Notes under the pieces: model-generated
What the model saw: the letters and a program-made list of their open reading frames with translations, nothing else
Told to the model about the DNA's origin: nothing
Databases searched by the model: none
In this document: positions 35,733-47,994 of the stretch, in pieces
Layout: each line of letters opens with the position of its first letter
Position numbering within the stretch: the first letter of the stretch is position 1
Made by a program: the position numbers and the translations under genes
Source: Laburnicola sp. R22_1
Taxonomy: Eukaryota > Ascomycota > Dothideomycetes > Pleosporales > Didymosphaeriaceae
Direction of reading: 5' to 3'
Length of the DNA stretch: 64,000 nucleotides
Assembly (NCBI GenBank): GCA_014281115.1
Contig: JACONQ010000016.1
Location: 1,736,001-1,800,000, forward strand

Positions 35733-36873
35733 GGTCGGCTTGCTAAACGCCTTTTTTAACCTTTTTTTTAGTTTGAGGTTAAAGTAGATTAAGATGGAAG
35801 GTTATATATACTATATACACCACCTAATTCTAATTAAAAACTAACCTTAAACACTATCTAATAATATAATAATAGTTTACACTTTAAACTTACTTATACT
35901 TTTCCTACACCCTATAAGCTCTTTACCTACGCAAAATTTACTTATAGCGTATATAGTATACCTAGCTTATTGCTACTACTATTATTAGTTATTTACACTT
36001 GCGTCGCTACGCGGCGTACTTGCTTAAATAAGCTAATTTAATAGTAATAATAGCTAGGAGGATTTTGCAAATCTATATAACGCTTTTACTACACTAGAGC
36101 TTATTAATAAAGACTCTATTGTCTTTTTACATCTCCTACTAGAGGATTCTATTACTAATAAGAAGTAATTACGTCTACTAGAGTAGGAATATAGTCTAGC
36201 TATTTTATATAAACTAGATTAGCTACTAGCCTAACTAGTATATATAGATAGTATTATAAATAGTTAAGTATACCTATCTATTACGCTAGATAAGTATTTT
36301 ATAGATAAAATAGAACTCTAGTATAACTATATTAGCAGCAGTAGCGCAAATCTTTAGTATATACTTTTTAGCGATAGCAAGTACTTCTTTAGGGACGACG
36401 TTAATGCCTAGATAGATAGTAGGGCTTAGAGAAATAGTAGGGAATTTATTAAGAACAACCTTAAAATAGCAATAGAGTAATAGTGTATTTAGTATATATT
36501 ACCCTTATTCTACTTATAAGTATAGTAGTACATACCTATTAATATATTAACTTGTATTATTTGCAATAATCTAGATAGTAGGTTTGCAATAATTAGAATA
36601 GTAGAGAAAGAATAGCTGAGAGTGTTGCTGCGCTAAAGTTTTATCCCTTCCCTAAAGTTCTAACTATAGCCTTTTTGTTAATTAACTTTATATGTGGGGG
36701 CTATGCGCGCTAAGACCACTAAGCTTGCTTAGTAGTTTAAACGTGCTTTTTTTGTAATTACCTTTTTCACGCTCTTTTTAATTACTAAGTAGGGGGCTCT
36801 ACTTTTTTCGTTATATTATTTAAGATAAAAGCCTTTATTGTCCTACTCCTAGATAGATTAATTAACGCCACAC
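35733..36873 (+). mobile_element. Full-length E2 retroposon copy 4
   Basis: 1141 bp from GGTCGGCTTGCTAAACG to TTAACGCCACAC. Perfect 14-bp TSD ATATAAAGTATTAT (35719-35732, 36874-36887). L2 lacks it at the same site. Confidence 0.93.
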
Positions 36874-37290
36874 ATATAAAGTATTATAATTATAGCTATT
36901 TATTATAGTTATATACTAATAGTTATATAAAATACAATATAGAAGACCAAAAATAAGTATATATATAACTAATAGTTTCCAAAATATCTTAATTACTATA
37001 ATACTCTAATAGCTAAGAACTTTACTCTAATGTTAAATACTAACCTAAAATAGTTATAAAATAGTAAATAGTTTTAAAAGCCTTCTTTGCTATCTAGTTT
37101 ATAGTTTAGTAGCCTTTCTACCTTTAGCTAAAATTTAGCTACGCTAAATATTAATTATAACTTAGGCCTAACTTAAATAAAAGAAGAAATATACCCAAAT
37201 ACCCTTATAGTTATAAAAAGTAATAGGCTTAATATACTAATAGAGTAAAAGTTTATTAAATATTCTACCCCTAACTTATATAAGTTATAA

Positions 37291-37861
37291 AGAATATTTT
37301 AGTAGTATAAATTTTATAGGTAGGTATTAAGCGCCCCTTTAATACTAGTAGGAGTATAATTAGAGATTACAGGCATAATGTTACTACTTAAATATTTTAA
37401 AAGGTTATAATAATTAAGTTTATAATAGCTAATAAATAATTTATAAAGTTATTAGATTCTAATATAAAAAGAAAAATTTAGGAGATATAACGCTAGTAGA
37501 TAAAGAGAATAATTTATATAAGCTACTAGCTAATAAAAAAACTATTAAAACTATATAAGATTTTAAGGTTTTAAAAAGTAAGCTACTAACTTCTTTGTAC
37601 TAAAAGTAGTTACTACAAATGTAGTGAAGGCCTTACCGCTATTATAATATTAGGAATAATAAAATATAATAAATATATAGATTAATAGTAAAATAGCGTT
37701 AATGTTATTTTTACTTAGATCTTTTCTTATACACCTTTAAAGAGTAACTAAAGTGACTAATTTTATTACTATTCATTTTATAACCTAAAAGTCTATATAC
37801 ACCTTACCTAAAGAGAATTTAACCTATACCTAAAAGTTTATATAACCTAATCTAACCATCG
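37291..37861. other. AT-rich stretch with no recognised feature
   Basis: RIPped sequence without clear repeats shared elsewhere. AACCTATACC and AACCTAATC near 37830-37855 recall the TAGGTTAG-rich stretch of 16.4 kb in reverse. Confidence 0.35.
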
Positions 37862-38225
37862 GCATAAGGGGCCCATTTGCACGTGCTAACCAACAGTCCC
37901 CATCTAGCCTAATCTATCTTGCTGCTTTACCTTTTTTAATGCGTTTTTAGCACACCTATAGCTTTTCCTTATAGTGTTATACTATACACTAAAACGTCTA
38001 CGATGTTTCTCTTCCTAATAATCTAGTATAGCTATCTCTTACCCTAATAATACTATTACTACTATATAGATAGTTATACGTCTATACGTGTATATTAAGA
38101 AAGATAATAATAATAGAGCTAGCTAGAATTAGTGTTATAAAAGTTAAATACCTAATATTACGAACTATATAGTAATAAAATATAAGTAGTGCAATTAATA
38201 TACTGCCTTAGCTAGTTTATTAAAG

Positions 38226-38315
38226 TCTTACTACGTTAATAAGTTAGAGTCCTACTATATTAATAAGTTAAAGTTCTACTATATTAATAAGTTAAAGTCC
38301 TACTATACTACTAAG
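38226..38315 (+). repeat. 24-bp tandem repeat, about 3.5 copies
   Basis: Units of TCCTACTATATTAATAAG plus TTAAAG follow one another with few changes, the last one decayed. Confidence 0.85.
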
Positions 38316-38819
38316 TATATAGAGACTATACGTATAGAATTTAACTTATAGCTTACTCTTTACTAGTTTAGTTACCTTATACTTAGGTATATTAATAAAG
38401 GTTACTAAATATATTTTTAAAGGCAATAGAAGAGAATAGGTAAAGGTTATAAAAGGCTCTAAAATAATAAAGCAAAACTATATAACATAGAGAAGCTATA
38501 ATATAATTACTAAAATAGAATCTATTTATAATAGATATAAAACGTATTAGATATATATAAGTATAGGCTTATACTATAGGATTTCTATAAAAAATAGGTA
38601 AAGTAATAGCTAGTTGTCTAAAGGTTAATAGGTTATTATTAGTAAAGAATAGCAAAGTACAATTTAGTACTAGGATTAAGCACGCGCGTAATTTATTATA
38701 TATCTAAAGGTTCTAAGTAGTTAATTATTTAGTAACGCGGCAAAAGATTATAAGGTAGTATTAATTATCTAATAGTATAATAGGCAGGCAAATTATTATT
38801 ATTATAAGTTATCTTAGGC

Positions 38820-39665
38820 GCTAGAGAAGACGTTAGAAAAACTTTAACACGTTCTAGGCTTAGCGTATATATAATATTATATAATATTATATGTAACGCG
38901 CTAATCCCTTTTTGTCAACACTACCTTGAAACGCTTTTCTGTGTTAATAACAGTAGGAGAGATAACTGCTATTATTGTAATATTTTTATTAGAAACTCCT
39001 TAGTCACAAAAAAACCTTAATATTATATAGGCGCTAGTAATGTAATAAAACAATATAGTAGTTAAATATAGTAGGGCTACTTAAAAACTTAAATAAGTAG
39101 AGGCAGTTTATAACTCTTACCTAGAAGGGCTACTTTGATAATAGTTACCCCTAGTAAAAAGAGTTAGTCTTACTATTAAAAATTTTAGAACTTTATATAG
39201 TTTTATTAGTTTTCTTATTAGCCAGTAGCTTATATAAATTCTTTCTTTTATTCAATAGCGCTATATTTTTTAAATTATTCTATCCTATAGTAAAATTTAA
39301 TAACTTAGTAGATTACTTATTAGCTATTATAAACTTAAGTATTATAACCTTTTAAATTATTTAAGTAGTAAAATTACACTTTTAATTTCTAATTATATTC
39401 TTACTAGTAGTAAAGAAACACTTAATATCTACTTATAATATTTATACTATTAGAATATTCTTTATAACTTTTTATAAGTTAGAGGCCCCTCCTAGGCAGG
39501 AGTATAAACTGCCTTTACTTATTAGTTTTTAAGTAGCCCTACTATATTTAATTACTACGTTTTTTTATTACGTTACTAGCGTCTACGTAATATAACATTA
39601 TGTGCGAGCGCTAAGCCCTAGAACTAGAGTATGTTAAAGTTTTACTAACGTTCTTTCTCTAGCCT
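38820..39665. repeat. Foldback: inverted repeat arms around a 354-bp loop
   Basis: The left arm (38820-38892 plus 39029-39130, split by an E1 fragment) pairs with the right arm (39485-39665). Matching blocks include GTAGGGCTAC/GTAGCCCTAC and AGGCAGTTTATA/TATAAACTGCCT. Copy L3 has only one arm at about 48150-48330, so the second arm is a local inverted duplication. Confidence 0.75.
38893..39018 (+). mobile_element. Short E1 fragment (126 bp)
   Basis: Ends AGAAACTCCTTAGTCACAAA with an A-run and CC. TSD AATATTATAT at 38883-38892 and 39019-39028. Many CpA/TpG remain, so it is young relative to its host. Confidence 0.88.
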
Positions 39666-40954
39666 TTAAGATAATAAACTTATAATAACAACACCCTAAC
39701 TTGCTCGCCCGCCTGCCGCGTTACTAGATAATAGACAATCTACTACACGCACGCTTTACCACTGCCGCAATATGTATTATATAGTAGATAGATAAATACT
39801 TAATCTATATCTAGTTGCGAATTTTATATTATATGCGCGCAGGTAACTATGTATTATATTATTAACTACCTCTAGTATAAGGGGCTATTTTGTACGTGCT
39901 AACAAATAGTTGTAATAAATAGTCCTTAGTCTAACCTATCTCTAAGCTGCTTTACCGTTTTAATGCGTTTTTAGCATACCTATAGCTTTTATCTATAGTG
40001 TTATCCTGTATACTAAAAGGTCTGCAATGTTTCTCTCCTAGAAGTTGGAGGTAAAATATTTAATAAACTTTCTACTACTTTAATATACTAAATTTATTAC
40101 TTTTTTTAACTATAAAAGTACTTAGCTATATTTCATTTTCTATTTAAGTTAGGCCTAGGTTATAATTAATATCTAGCGTAGCTAAACTTTAGATAAACGT
40201 AAAGAGACTACTAAACTATTTACTATGTTATAGCTATCTTATATTATTATTTAAAATTAAATTAAAGTTCTTAGTTATTAAGCTATTATAGTAATTAAGA
40301 TACTCTAAAAACTATTAGTAGTATATATACTTATTTTAGGTCTTTTATAATTTATTCTATATAACTATTAATATATAACTATACTAAATAATTATAATTA
40401 TGATATCTTATATGCTATAAGCTTTTATAAAGGATCTGATATTATTACATAGTTAAATAAAAAACTTTTCTTTCTACTTACTTTTAAGTAATACTTGCGT
40501 AACTTTTTTATCCTATCTTAGCTATAGCTTATTTAGCTCTTAGCTATCTACTATTATTTAACTTTTTAATAAGCTTATTATTTATTTTATTTAAGACATT
40601 AAAGAGCTAGTCACATATAAGCCAGGTATATAGAACTTAACATTTTAGTTATTATTTAGAAAATTTATAGCCTTTTTAAATTTTTAAAGTATAAAAGTAA
40701 TTAACTTAAGATATAACTATTTTAAGGCTAATAATTAAAGTTGTTTTAAAGCCTTTCAAGTTTGTCTTCATAGTATTACTATATGTAAACGTATTTCATC
40801 TCTTAGTTATTTTTATTATAATATTTTTTTCTAGGTATATAATAATATTTGCCTAAAGATTTAGTATATGTTTATATATATTATATATAGAGTCCGATTT
40901 TATTTAGATATTTTAGATTATAAATAGTTAATTTTTAATAGTATATTACTTTAT

Positions 40955-41104
40955 ATGTTGTTAAAGTATCTACATAGGAGTAGAACAACAAAGGCTTTTA
41001 TCTTAAATAACATAATAATAAAAGCAGAGCCCCCTGCTTAGTAACTAAAAAGAGCGTAAAGAGAATATTTAAAAAGCGCGTTTGAACTGCAATGCGAGCT
41101 TGGC
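40955..41104 (-). mobile_element. S element, about 150 bp
   Basis: Begins ATGTTGTTAAAGTATC and extends past the usual S border into GCGCGTTTGAACTGC and GCGAGCTTGGC of E2. Flanks ATATTACTTTAT and ATATTACTTTTAT form a 12-13 bp TSD. Confidence 0.8.
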
Positions 41105-41116
41105 ATATTACTTTTA

Positions 41117-41437
41117 TTCGATATAAGGATATCTTTAATATATAAGATGGATTATGGTGGATTTTTATAATGGTTGAGATTATTAATTATGTTGGAGAAG
41201 CTCGGCTATGCGCGAGGTGTCTATCTAGTGCCAAGACGTCGTCATTCCTAAAGGGGCTTAGCGTCGCGCTAAATAGCTCCCAGGTCGACCTGTGAGCTGT
41301 TAATTGGTCCATCGGCCCCACTTTGGTGATTACTATGCGCCAGCCTTCTTAGTGTGATTTACAGTAATTTTATCGTGAGGAGACCATATAATCGGACACA
41401 CATTTATCGTGATTCATAGTGACTATCTATCTGACAA
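41117..41437. other. RIP-free island of ordinary base composition
   Basis: About 320 bp with frequent CpA, TpG and CpG (GTCGACCTGTGAGCTG, TCGGCCCCACTTTGGTG) in a region otherwise stripped of them. L1 lacks it at the matching point (about 35.05 kb), so it is an insertion into L2. I see no long open frame, no clear terminal repeats and no match to other segments of the window. TTATCGTGA occurs twice near its right end. Confidence 0.75.
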
Positions 41438-41501
41438 CTTTATATTATAAGAAATTATCTAAATTACTATAGTAACTACATAATTATAATATAAATAGTA
41501 T

Positions 41502-41621
41502 TTAACTACCTTTTTACGCTCATTTTTAATTACTAAGCAGAGGACTCTGCTTTTTTTGTTATGTTATTTAAGATAAAAGCCTTTCCCGTGCTACCACTAG
41601 GTAGTTAATTTAACACCACAC
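41502..41621 (+). mobile_element. S element, 120 bp
   Basis: TTAACTACCTTTTTACGC to AACACCACAC. Perfect 11-bp TSD ATAAATAGTAT at 41491-41501 and 41622-41632. Confidence 0.92.
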
Positions 41622-41681
41622 ATAAATAGTATAAAGCTATATACTAGTTAGTCTTTAATAATTTTCTATAATAACTTTCTA

Positions 41682-42938
41682 TTCTCTCCTAGGATTAATC
41701 CATAATATCACCTAATCCTGGGCTAGCTGTTTAACCAACCACTGTATTAAGTAATTAATAATTTCTTTAATAATATTTTTTGCTGCAATAATAATAATTA
41801 TAATTATAATAGCAACTAACCTAACTAGCTTATTACTCTCCTATAATAGATCTCTCCTTGCAACTAGCAAGCTATATACTGCCCTTTAGGATCTTACTAC
41901 CGTCGCCTATCTCCCCTATGCTTCTTCTACTACTACTTACCCTTACTTTTACCCTTATTACTTATAGTCCCCCGCCTTAATAGCAGCCTAAATAATTGCT
42001 ACTACCTTAACAAGCTTCTTACGCTACTACTACACCTTTAGCATCTTATATATTATAATAAACTCTTTCTTTTCTTTACTCTAGTTCTTACCCTTATAAT
42101 TCTTATTACCTTTATTTTTAGTTATATTTTTAAGCTTCTATAGCATAATCTCTATATTATACTATTATTACGTTATAAAGGCTGCGTCTCTTTTGCTAAT
42201 ATCTAGGTACTAAAGAACTACTTTACACTTTAGAATCTAGAGATATAAGGTATGGTAAATTAGCCTAAAGATATTACTAATAAGGTACTTAAAGATAGGC
42301 TCTAAATGCCCCTTTAATAATCCTTTTAGTTGCATAAGGTTGCTAAATCTTTAGGAATTATTCTTAATTTTACCTAGCTAGTTATCTATACCCTAACTAA
42401 ATTTAATAATAGCTATATTACTATAGGTATTAGACTTAGATATAATACTAGATTGCCAGAAAGGTAACTAGATATAATAAATACAGAGTTAGATTTAAAA
42501 GATATAGTATTATATATTAAAGTAAAGATTTAGTGTACTAGGCATTGCTAATATTATAAGAGACTTATACACTATGCGCATAGCGAACTATAGCTACGCT
42601 ATAGCTATTAGATTATAAGCGCAATAACTAAACTATAGTTAAGCGTCCTATTACCTACACTGCTCCTATAGTTGCAACTCCGCAGTTTACTACAGCTCTC
42701 TAATTGTCTACTAGTTAAGAGATAATACATAGCTTAGTTATGCCTAACTATGTATTAACTACTATTATTAATACTGCTATACAGAAAGTTAATAATAAAA
42801 TTATTAGTATTTTGTGTATATTTTATTACTACTACTATATTCTAGGTACTAGGTTTTAGTGCCTCCTATTTTACTCCTCTCTGTATATAGTGCGGACTTA
42901 ACCTTAGTTAGAATCTTCACACAACGAAGATCTTTAAT
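41682..42938 (+). mobile_element. E3c: full-length E3 retroposon
   Basis: 1257 bp, best reference copy of E3. Starts TTCTCTCCTAGGATTAATCC and ends ACGAAGATCTTTAAT. Perfect 12-bp TSD AATAACTTTCTA at 41670-41681 and 42939-42950. On the opposite strand a Lys/Gln-rich stretch resembles a gag tail, but no domain is firm. Confidence 0.92.
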
Positions 42939-42951
42939 AATAACTTTCTAA

Positions 42952-43093
42952 AATAACTTTTTATAATAACTTTTATAATAACTTTTTATAATAACTTTTA
43001 TAATAACTTTTTATAATAACTTTTATAATAACTTTTATAATAACTTTTATAATAACTTTTTATAATAACTTTTTATAATAACTTTTTATAATA
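42952..43093 (-). repeat. Minisatellite of L2, inverted counterpart
   Basis: About eleven copies of CTTTTTATAATAA or its one-base-shorter form, the reverse complement of the array at 34853-34976. Confidence 0.9.
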
Positions 43094-44026
43094 ATAGCTA
43101 ATATACTTTATAAAGAAAATTTGGAATAAATATCTACGCCTAGATTCTATTTGAATATTACTACTATAATAGCTTTCTAGACTTAAAATTAATATGCGCT
43201 AATAGCTTAAAGTAATAGAGAATAGTATAAACTATAAAGTTAATATTATAAGTAAGATATAGGATTATATTCTCTTTTAAGTTTTACGTAATACTCTTCT
43301 CTAGTGTTTTAAACCAGACGCTTTAAACTAAAGTACTATTATTACTAGTATTATTATATATAATACCCAGAAGCTTTTATATAGTTTTTATATTCTTAAA
43401 AACCTATAATAGTTTTAAAACTATTAATACTCTAGTATGACTACTATATATTAGTATAAAGTTAAGTGGTTTTTTTCTAAGCTATTAAGTAACATTAATA
43501 TAGTAACTATTAATAACTAGAAACCTAAAGTAATTAGTTACAAACTACGCATTAAGTAAGATAAAAAGTTTAGTTACTCAATCAACATTATTAAAAATAG
43601 CTACCTTAGTAGTATTTTCATTTGTAAACAAAGCTGCATTCCGCAACTTTACTATAGTAATAAAGAAAATCTAGCTATAACCTTTTTTTTTATGTACTAG
43701 CTCTGTGCAAAAGTCTTAAATATATGTAATTAAGTTAATAACGCGCGTATCTTCGGCTTCCTACCTCCTAGCGCGATTAGTAGTATTAAATCATTTTAGA
43801 AATATTTAGTAGAACTTATATTAGCTAGTTATTATAGTGTGAGGTTTAAGAAAATAAAGAAAGTATTAAAAGGATAGTGACTTTACTTTTTAAAAAGACT
43901 AGTTATTATTAATTACTACTTATATAAATTTCGTTTTAAATATCTATAAAAAGTTTGTAGAATATAAAATAGCTATTTACGTTTTATAAATCGGCTTATT
44001 TTACTATATATATTATTGTTACTATA

Positions 44027-44027
<1 letters not shown>

Positions 44028-44096
<69 letters not shown>
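44028..44096 (+). repeat. (ATT)n microsatellite
   Basis: About 23 uninterrupted ATT units just beyond the end of L2. Confidence 0.97.
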
Positions 44097-44210
44097 TTCT
44101 TTGCCTAATTTTGCTATAAGGGACCTTAGCTAGGTATAATAAGTGTATAGGCTTAGTTATTAGTTATATAATAAGTTATATAATATTAATTATAATAGTT
44201 AAGTATACTA

Positions 44211-44245
44211 TATCTATCTATCTATCTATATATATATATATATAT
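44211..44245 (+). repeat. (ATCT)n then (TA)n microsatellite
   Basis: Four ATCT units followed by about ten TA units. Confidence 0.95.
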
Positions 44246-44457
44246 TAGTAATTATTTTATAGTTATATACTATAAGTATATATAACACGTTACTATAGAC
44301 AGACTTATTGAATATTAATTAGCTTATTATTAGCCTATATAGTAAGTTAAAATACAGCTTAGTAATACTGCGTATTTATTTTACTTTTTATCTTCTTTTG
44401 TACTATTATATTAAATATAATATTACTACTAAACTAATAAATATAACTTATTCTTAT

Positions 44458-45601
44458 CGCATTGTTTATATAGTGTTAATTATCTTTTTTAATATATTTT
44501 TTTAATTTGAGCCTGCGTAGGTTGGGATAGAAAGGCCGCTCTAGTACAGCGCCTAAAAATATAGTCTACTAGTCTCCGCCAACGCGATAATAGTTTATAA
44601 GAACAGTTTATAAACTGCGTACTCGCTCTCTAATTATCTATAAGCGCTCTAACACCTATTAAGTTACTTAAAGCGTGTATAGAAAACTAAGCTCTATTAT
44701 TACTATTATTAGCAATCGCGCTATAATTATGCACCACTACACAGTATACTTATATAACGCGCTTAATAGCTTACTATCTAACGCTATAACTATAAGAATC
44801 TAATACATCCACGCAACGCTCTTTTCTCCTAGCAACTTATTATCAAACACCTTCTCTTGCCCCTTAACCTTGCCCTTTATTGACGCCATTCTAACCTATA
44901 GCAATATAAGAAACTATAGTAGGAGCCCTGCGCGTCTATTATAGCGCCTATAGTTACTAATCTATTGCTAGCCTAACTAGTACACTAGAACCGCCTTATA
45001 TATGGTAAAAGATACCTTCCACTTTAACCTATTAACAATCTTTTAGATAGAGTAGTATTCTAGTATAGATCTAGTATCTTTAGATAGATAGATTAGAGCG
45101 TACTATTAGGTAGTGTGAACCGCAATTTCATTATTAGGGCTTAGGAGGAGAGTAGGAAATAGAGCAGTAGAAGTCTTCTTAAGGTTAACTTTAATATAGA
45201 GATAGAGTATTAGTGTACCTATAGTGTGTAAGCTCCTACCTAGCATATATCGCTTATAAGTAGCATAAACCTACTAATATAACAACTATTACTTCTAGCA
45301 ATCTTTAGAGATAATTGTAGAGGGAGATAGTTGTAGTGTTGTACTAGTTATAGCGTTAGCGCTATTTTATACCTTCCCCACTCTAAACTATAGTATAGTA
45401 ATATAGCCTTACGTATAGTTTTGCATATAGATTTTTTTTTTAGTTAGAGTAAGCGCCCTAAGCCTGCTATGCTCGCTTGTAACACGCTAACCCTTTTTAT
45501 TAACACCTTAAAACGCTTTTCTATGTATACAACAATAGAAGGAATATCTGCTATTATTGTAATAATTTTATTAGAAACCCCTTAGTCGTAAAATAAAAAC
45601 C
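44458..45601 (+). mobile_element. Full-length E1 retroposon
   Basis: 1144 bp, starts CGCATTGTTTATATAGTG, contains TTTGAGCCTGCGTAGG, and ends CCCCTTAGTCG plus an A-rich tail and CC. Perfect 15-bp TSD ATAACTTATTCTTAT at 44443-44457 and 45602-45616. It is moderately RIPped and serves as the reference E1. Confidence 0.93.
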
Positions 45602-45883
45602 ATAACTTATTCTTATATATAAGGCACCTAGTAAGAAGTATATATAAGTTAATAAAACTATAACCCTATTATATACTAAAAGACTAAGAGATATATTTAA
45701 AAAATAGGTATATAGTATTTAAAAGGCCTACTGAACCTATACTAGGTATAAATGAATTTTTAAATTATTTAACTTAAGGAACTTAGCCTATAGCTATTAG
45801 CTAAGTAGTTACCCTACTACTATATAATAAAGCTCTAGGATCTACACCTACTAAAAGAAGACTATAAGGCTAATTACAGCCCT

Positions 45884-46737
45884 ATTAAAGATCTTTATTA
45901 TGTGGAGATTCTAACTAAGGTTAAGTCCGCACTATATATAGAGAGGAGTAAAATAGGAGGTACTAAAACCTAGTATTTAGCACATAGTAGCAGTAACAGA
46001 ATATATATAAAATAACAATAATTTGGTGTTAACTTTCTTTATAGTAGTAGTATTAATAGTAGTTAATAAATAGTCTACTATACAGTATAACTAAGTTATA
46101 TATTATCTCTTAATTAGTAGACTATTAGAGAGCTATAGTAGACTACGAAGTTGCAATTATAGGAGTAGTATAGGTAATAGGACACTTACCTATAGTTTAG
46201 TTATTACGCTCACAACTTAGTAGCTATAGTGTAACTATAGTTTACTATACGTATAGCGTATAAAGTCTGTCTACTCTTATAATATTAGAAATACCTAGAA
46301 TACTAAATCTTTATCTCTTTATTTATTATATCTAGTAATATAATCATATTTTAGTAATCTAATATTATATCTAAATCTAATACCTATAGCAATATAGCTA
46401 TTATTAAACTTAGTTAGAGTATAAACAACTAGCTAGGCAAAGTTAAGGATAATTCCTAGAGATTTAGCAACCTTATGCAACTAGAAGGATTATTAAAGGG
46501 GCCTCTAGAGCTTATCTTTACGTACCCTATTAGTAATATCTTTAGGCTAATTTGCTATGCCTTATGCCTCTAGATTCTAGAGTGTAAGACACTTCTTTAG
46601 TACCTAGATATTAGTAGAGACGCAGCCTTTACAACGCAATAATAGCATAATGCAGAGATTATACTATAAAAGCTTAAAAATATAACTAAAAACAAAGGCA
46701 CTGGTAATAAGGACTATAAGGGTGAGGACTAGAGAAC
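45884..46737 (-). mobile_element. 5'-truncated E3 (854 bp)
   Basis: Begins ATTAAAGATCTTTATTATG (constant end on the minus strand). TSD TACAGCCCT (45875-45883) and TATAGCCCT (46738-46746). The preceding 45617-45874 and following 46747-46861 hold RIPped sequence with no named feature. Confidence 0.83.
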
Positions 46738-46861
46738 TATAGCCCTATAATAATTTATTACTATGCCTCATTATTTTACTATATATATACTTAAAACTTT
46801 ATATAGTTAAGAAAGTACTTAGTACTAATTAGTTAGGTACTAGTAGAGTTAATATCTAGAA

Positions 46862-47160
46862 GAGAAACATCGCAGACCTTTTGGTATACAGTACAACGGT
46901 ATAAAGGAAAGCTATAAGTATACTAAAAATATATTAAAAAAGATAAAGCAGCTTAGAGATAAATAGGTTAGGCTGAAAACTATTTATTAGCACGTGCAAA
47001 TTAGCCCCTTCTGCTAGAGGTAGTTAATTATAAAATATACTAGGTACTAAAGTAATAATATAACGCGTAGTTATCTACGCGCACGTAATATAAAACTATA
47101 ACTAGAGAATAAATGTTTATCTATCTACTATATAATATATTTAATTATTGCGTAAGACGT
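46862..47160 (-). mobile_element. Fragment of the L terminal module
   Basis: Reverse complement of 39.78-40.03 kb (GAGAAACATCGCAGACC, TAGAGGTAGTTAATTA). It lies head to head with the module of L3. Confidence 0.7.
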
Positions 47161-47246
47161 TAAGATTGCTATATCTATTTCTTGCTCTAAAGACACTATT
47201 GCTACTAGATATATAGTGTTACGCCCCTATCTAGAAGATATAAAAA

Positions 47247-47342
47247 ATAATATAGCTAGGTATAATATAGCTAGATATAATATAGCTAGGTATAATATAG
47301 CTAGGTATAATATAGCTAGGTATAATATAGCTAGGTATAATA
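47247..47342 (+). repeat. 15-bp tandem repeat in the L3 module
   Basis: About six to seven copies of TATAATATAGCTAGG with almost no divergence. Confidence 0.95.
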
Positions 47343-47892
47343 GCTAGATACTACTAGATATTAAAAATTATATAGTATTTGCTAGGAACCTATATAGTAA
47401 GTAAATAGCTACTATAGAGTTAGATTGCTATATTAAGAAGAATACGTATCTTCTTAAGTAGGAGTTTAGAATTAAAGGCAGAATAAGCCTCATAATATAG
47501 ATTGTCCTATATTAGTTTACATGTAAGGTACTTATAACTGTTAAGAATAAGAACTAGAAAAATATAAATATTTATATAAAGTAAAAGTCTAGGCTAGTAG
47601 CTATATACTACTATATAGCTTTTAGAAGCAATTACTATTAAGGGCTATAAGTAATATTAGATCTCTAATTACTAGCTTATTACTTCTATAATAATAGTAA
47701 TAGCTATACTAAATAGGTGCTAGAGGTGTATATAATATATAGGTACGCGCTTATACTATAGAATTTTTATAGAAGATAGATAGAGTAATAGCTAGGTATC
47801 TAAAGGTTAATAGATTATTAGTAGAGGATAATAGAATCCTATTTAGTATTAGGAGTAGGCGCGCGCGCAATTTATTATATATTATAGTAGTA

Positions 47893-47994
47893 CACATCTT
47901 AAAACGCTTTTTTGTATATACAATAGCAGAAGGGATATCTTCTATTATTATAATATTTTTATTAGAAACCCCTTAGTCTGCAAAAAAAAAATTC
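47893..47994 (+). mobile_element. Short E1 fragment with A-run (102 bp)
   Basis: Ends CCCCTTAGTCTGC followed by ten A residues. TSD ATAGTAGTA at 47884-47892 and 47995-48003. The clearest poly(A)-like tail among E1 copies. Confidence 0.87.

Larger units (their letters stand above)
31300..37290 (+). mobile_element. L1: copy of large unclassified repeat L
   Basis: Segments here recur in inverted orientation: 31300-31845 at 53911-54500, 32470-33945 at 52340-48700, and 34100-37290 at 44003-40052. L1 carries an S (32256-32366), an S (35431-35542) and an E2 (35733-36873). It is very AT-rich. Open stretches such as 32864-33070 resemble their counterpart at 52076-52261, so coding is possible, but no domain is recognised. 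The segment 31846-32255 has no feature I can name. Confidence 0.7.
37862..44003 (-). mobile_element. L2: inverted copy of repeat L with its terminal module
   Basis: 40052-44003 is the reverse of L1 34100-37290. On its far side lies a module ending TACTAAAAGGTCTGCAATG near 40020, related segments of which recur at 37862-38012, 46862-47160, 48535-48700 and 55530-55625. The same junction of L to module occurs in L3, which supports the module being part of L. Insertions in L2 are E1 (38893-39018), S (40955-41104), the island (41117-41437), S (41502-41621) and E3c (41682-42938). Confidence 0.6.

Noticed and set aside
47247..47342. Possible centromere or CRISPR repeat
   Set aside because: A simple 15-bp tandem repeat with no spacers and only a few copies.
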